A stretch of 64,000 bases of DNA from Erythrobacter sp. Alg231-14 (lineage in GTDB: Bacteria > Pseudomonadota > Alphaproteobacteria > Sphingomonadales > Sphingomonadaceae): positions 2,170,001 through 2,234,000 of the forward strand of contig NZ_LT702999.1 in assembly GCF_900149685.1 (NCBI RefSeq). The letters are read 5' to 3'. Position numbers and translations under genes: made by a program. The notes below the pieces were generated by a model, which searched no databases, was not told the DNA's origin, and saw only the letters and a list, made by a program, of their open reading frames with translations. Positions 62,650 to 64,000 of this stretch are shown here, one piece after another (within the stretch, counting starts at the first letter, position 1; every line of letters begins with the position of its first letter).

Positions 62650-64000
62650 TTACAAGCTGGCCAACAGGCTGGCATTGCCCCCTGCTGCGGTGGTGTCGAC
62701 ACAGGTCACGCGTTCGGTGGCGAACCGCGCAACGTAATGCGGGCCGCCCGCCTTGGGACCGGTGCCCGACAGACCTTCGCCGCCAAAGGGCTGGCTTTCG
62801 ACGATTGCACCGATTTGATTGCGGTTGACGTAGAAATTGCCAACCCGCGCATGGGCTTGAACGAATTGGCGGGTCGCCTCGATGCGACTGTGGAGTCCCA
62901 ATGTCAGGCCGTAACCCGTCGCGTTGATATCCGCGATCACCGCGCCCAATTCATCAGCCTTGTACCGGGCTACATGCAAAACGGGGCCAAAATTCTCGCG
63001 TTTTAGATCAAGGATCGAATCGATCTCCATGATCGTCGGGGCGACAAAGCATCCTTTTTGCGTGTCATCGGGCATTTCGCGCCGCCAAACGGTGTGGCCG
63101 CTTGCTTCGCGCCGGGCGATGTGGCGTTCCAACGCCGCTTGTGCGTCGGGATCAATCACGGGGCCAACATCAGTCGAAAGCTCGCCGGGGTCCCCGATAT
63201 GCAGCGCTTCGAACCCGCCGCGGATCATGGTCAACATTTCGTCCGCCACGTCTTCTTGAAGATACAGAACCCTCAAGGCCGAACAGCGTTGCCCCGCGCT
63301 TTGAAACGCGCTGGCTAAGACATCGCGCACGACCTGTTCTGGCAAAGCGGAACTGTCGACGATCATCGCGTTTTGCCCGCCGGTTTCTGCGATCAACGTT
63401 GCGATCGGACCGTCGCGCCCGGCCAATGATTGATTGATCAACCGTGCCGTTTCGGTCGACCCGGTAAAGGCGACCCCGGCCAATCGCGGGTCGCTTGTGA
63501 TCATTTGACCAACATCACCGGCCCCTGGGATCAATTGCAGTGCTTCGGGTGGGATCCCCGCTTCGTGACACAATCTCACAGCAAGCGCGGCGATAAGCGG
63601 TGTTTGTTCCGCAGGCTTTGCGATAACCGAATTGCCGGCAGCAAGCGCGGCCGATGCCATGCCGATAAAGATCGCGAGCGGGAAATTCCAAGGCGAAATG
63701 GTCGCAAAAACACCGCGACCGTGCATGCGCAATGTGTTTTCTTCGCCTGTTGGACCGGGCAAAACCATAGGCGCGCCAAATTGCCGACGCGCTTCGCCTG
63801 CGTAGAACCGCAGGAAATCGACGGCTTCCCGCAATTCCGCGATCGCATCCAACAATGTCTTGCCCGCTTCGCGTTGGCACAGCGACAGGAATTCATCGGA
63901 ATGCGCTTCGAATAGGTCCGCTGCTTCTTCGAGCAAGAGCGCGCGCTTTTCACCGCCCAAAGCGTCCCAACCGGGTTGAATGGCGCTTGCGCGGGCAAAG
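62650..64000 (-). CDS. putA: PutA-type L-glutamate gamma-semialdehyde dehydrogenase, 5' part beyond window
   Basis: Only the C-terminal part of about 450 residues is visible; the frame is still open at 64000, so the gene begins outside the window. It is the aldehyde dehydrogenase domain that oxidises glutamate-5-semialdehyde to glutamate with NAD+. Visible motifs: TISPWNFPLAIFIGMASAALAAGN, VAFTGSTETARLIN, the general-base Glu in LIAETGGQNAMIVD, and the catalytic Cys in FQSAGQRCSALRVL. GGEGLSGTGPKAGGPHY near the end is characteristic of PutA-type enzymes, so I assign putA. The proline dehydrogenase domain should precede it. Confidence 0.85.
   Translation of the reverse strand, partial: FARASAIQPGWDALGGEKRALLLEEAADLFEAHSDEFLSLCQREAGKTLLDAIAELREAVDFLRFYAGEARRQFGAPMVLPGPTGEENTLRMHGRGVFATISPWNFPLAIFIGMASAALAAGNSVIAKPAEQTPLIAALAVRLCHEAGIPPEALQLIPGAGDVGQMITSDPRLAGVAFTGSTETARLINQSLAGRDGPIATLIAETGGQNAMIVDSSALPEQVVRDVLASAFQSAGQRCSALRVLYLQEDVADEMLTMIRGGFEALHIGDPGELSTDVGPVIDPDAQAALERHIARREASGHTVWRREMPDDTQKGCFVAPTIMEIDSILDLKRENFGPVLHVARYKADELGAVIADINATGYGLTLGLHSRIEATRQFVQAHARVGNFYVNRNQIGAIVESQPFGGEGLSGTGPKAGGPHYVARFATERVTCVDTTAAGGNASLLASL

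Overview
The window looks like a chromosomal segment of an alphaproteobacterium, most likely a marine Sphingomonadales member near Erythrobacteraceae. This is inferred, not tested by a search. The basis is moderate-to-high GC, a class Ia NrdA/NrdB pair, UrcA-, DUF4402- and CHCC zinc-finger small proteins, an HWE histidine kinase, leucine and proline catabolism genes, a TonB receptor, and many GTG/TTG starts. I see no prophage, insertion sequence, CRISPR array, rRNA or integrase. Genes are dense and mostly housekeeping; the one RNA gene recognised is a tRNA-Gly(GCC).

Layout. 0-10 kb: an acyl-CoA synthetase (minus strand), lgt, a MidA-type methyltransferase fused behind about 320 residues of Ala/Lys/Glu-rich coiled coil, a DUF2147 protein, a two-gene osmolyte ABC importer and an HWE kinase. 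10-17 kb: a leucine-degradation operon (ivd to mccB) with small genes of unknown role between them, an acyltransferase, a TetR regulator, an M50-like membrane protease and an AI-2E family permease. 17-29 kb: gyrB, a PIG-L deacetylase, a second acyl-CoA ligase, a 0.7 kb gene-poor stretch with a perfect 18-bp palindrome, a UrcA protein, guaA, a serine hydrolase, a YceI lipoprotein, a DUF457 membrane protein and a divergent Nth-like glycosylase. 29-41 kb: unknown proteins, nitronate monooxygenase, DUF4402 and zinc-finger proteins, an orphan ABC ATPase with a metallo-beta-lactamase lipoprotein, nadB, a TraB/GumN protein and an alpha/beta hydrolase. 41-47 kb: nrdA and nrdB, separated by a PilZ protein and a GGDEF protein. 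47-57 kb: small membrane or secreted proteins, a nuclease, a DUF2282 (bufferin-like) lipoprotein, argB-yggT-folD, marC, a LON-domain protein, a CnoX-type thioredoxin and tRNA-Gly. 57-64 kb: a ZnuD-like TonB receptor, a saccharopine-dehydrogenase-like enzyme, a thioesterase, dcd, a secreted protein with an NC-x-HF motif, and the 3' part of putA, which runs off the end.

The observations I rate highest are: dense GANTC (CcrM methylation) sites in front of nrdA and again in front of nrdB; the KAE-repeat/MidA fusion; an orphan DUF2282 lipoprotein without bufB or bufC; the c-di-GMP pair between nrdA and nrdB; and the palindrome-plus-terminator unit near 23.6 kb. None is proven to be a new system.
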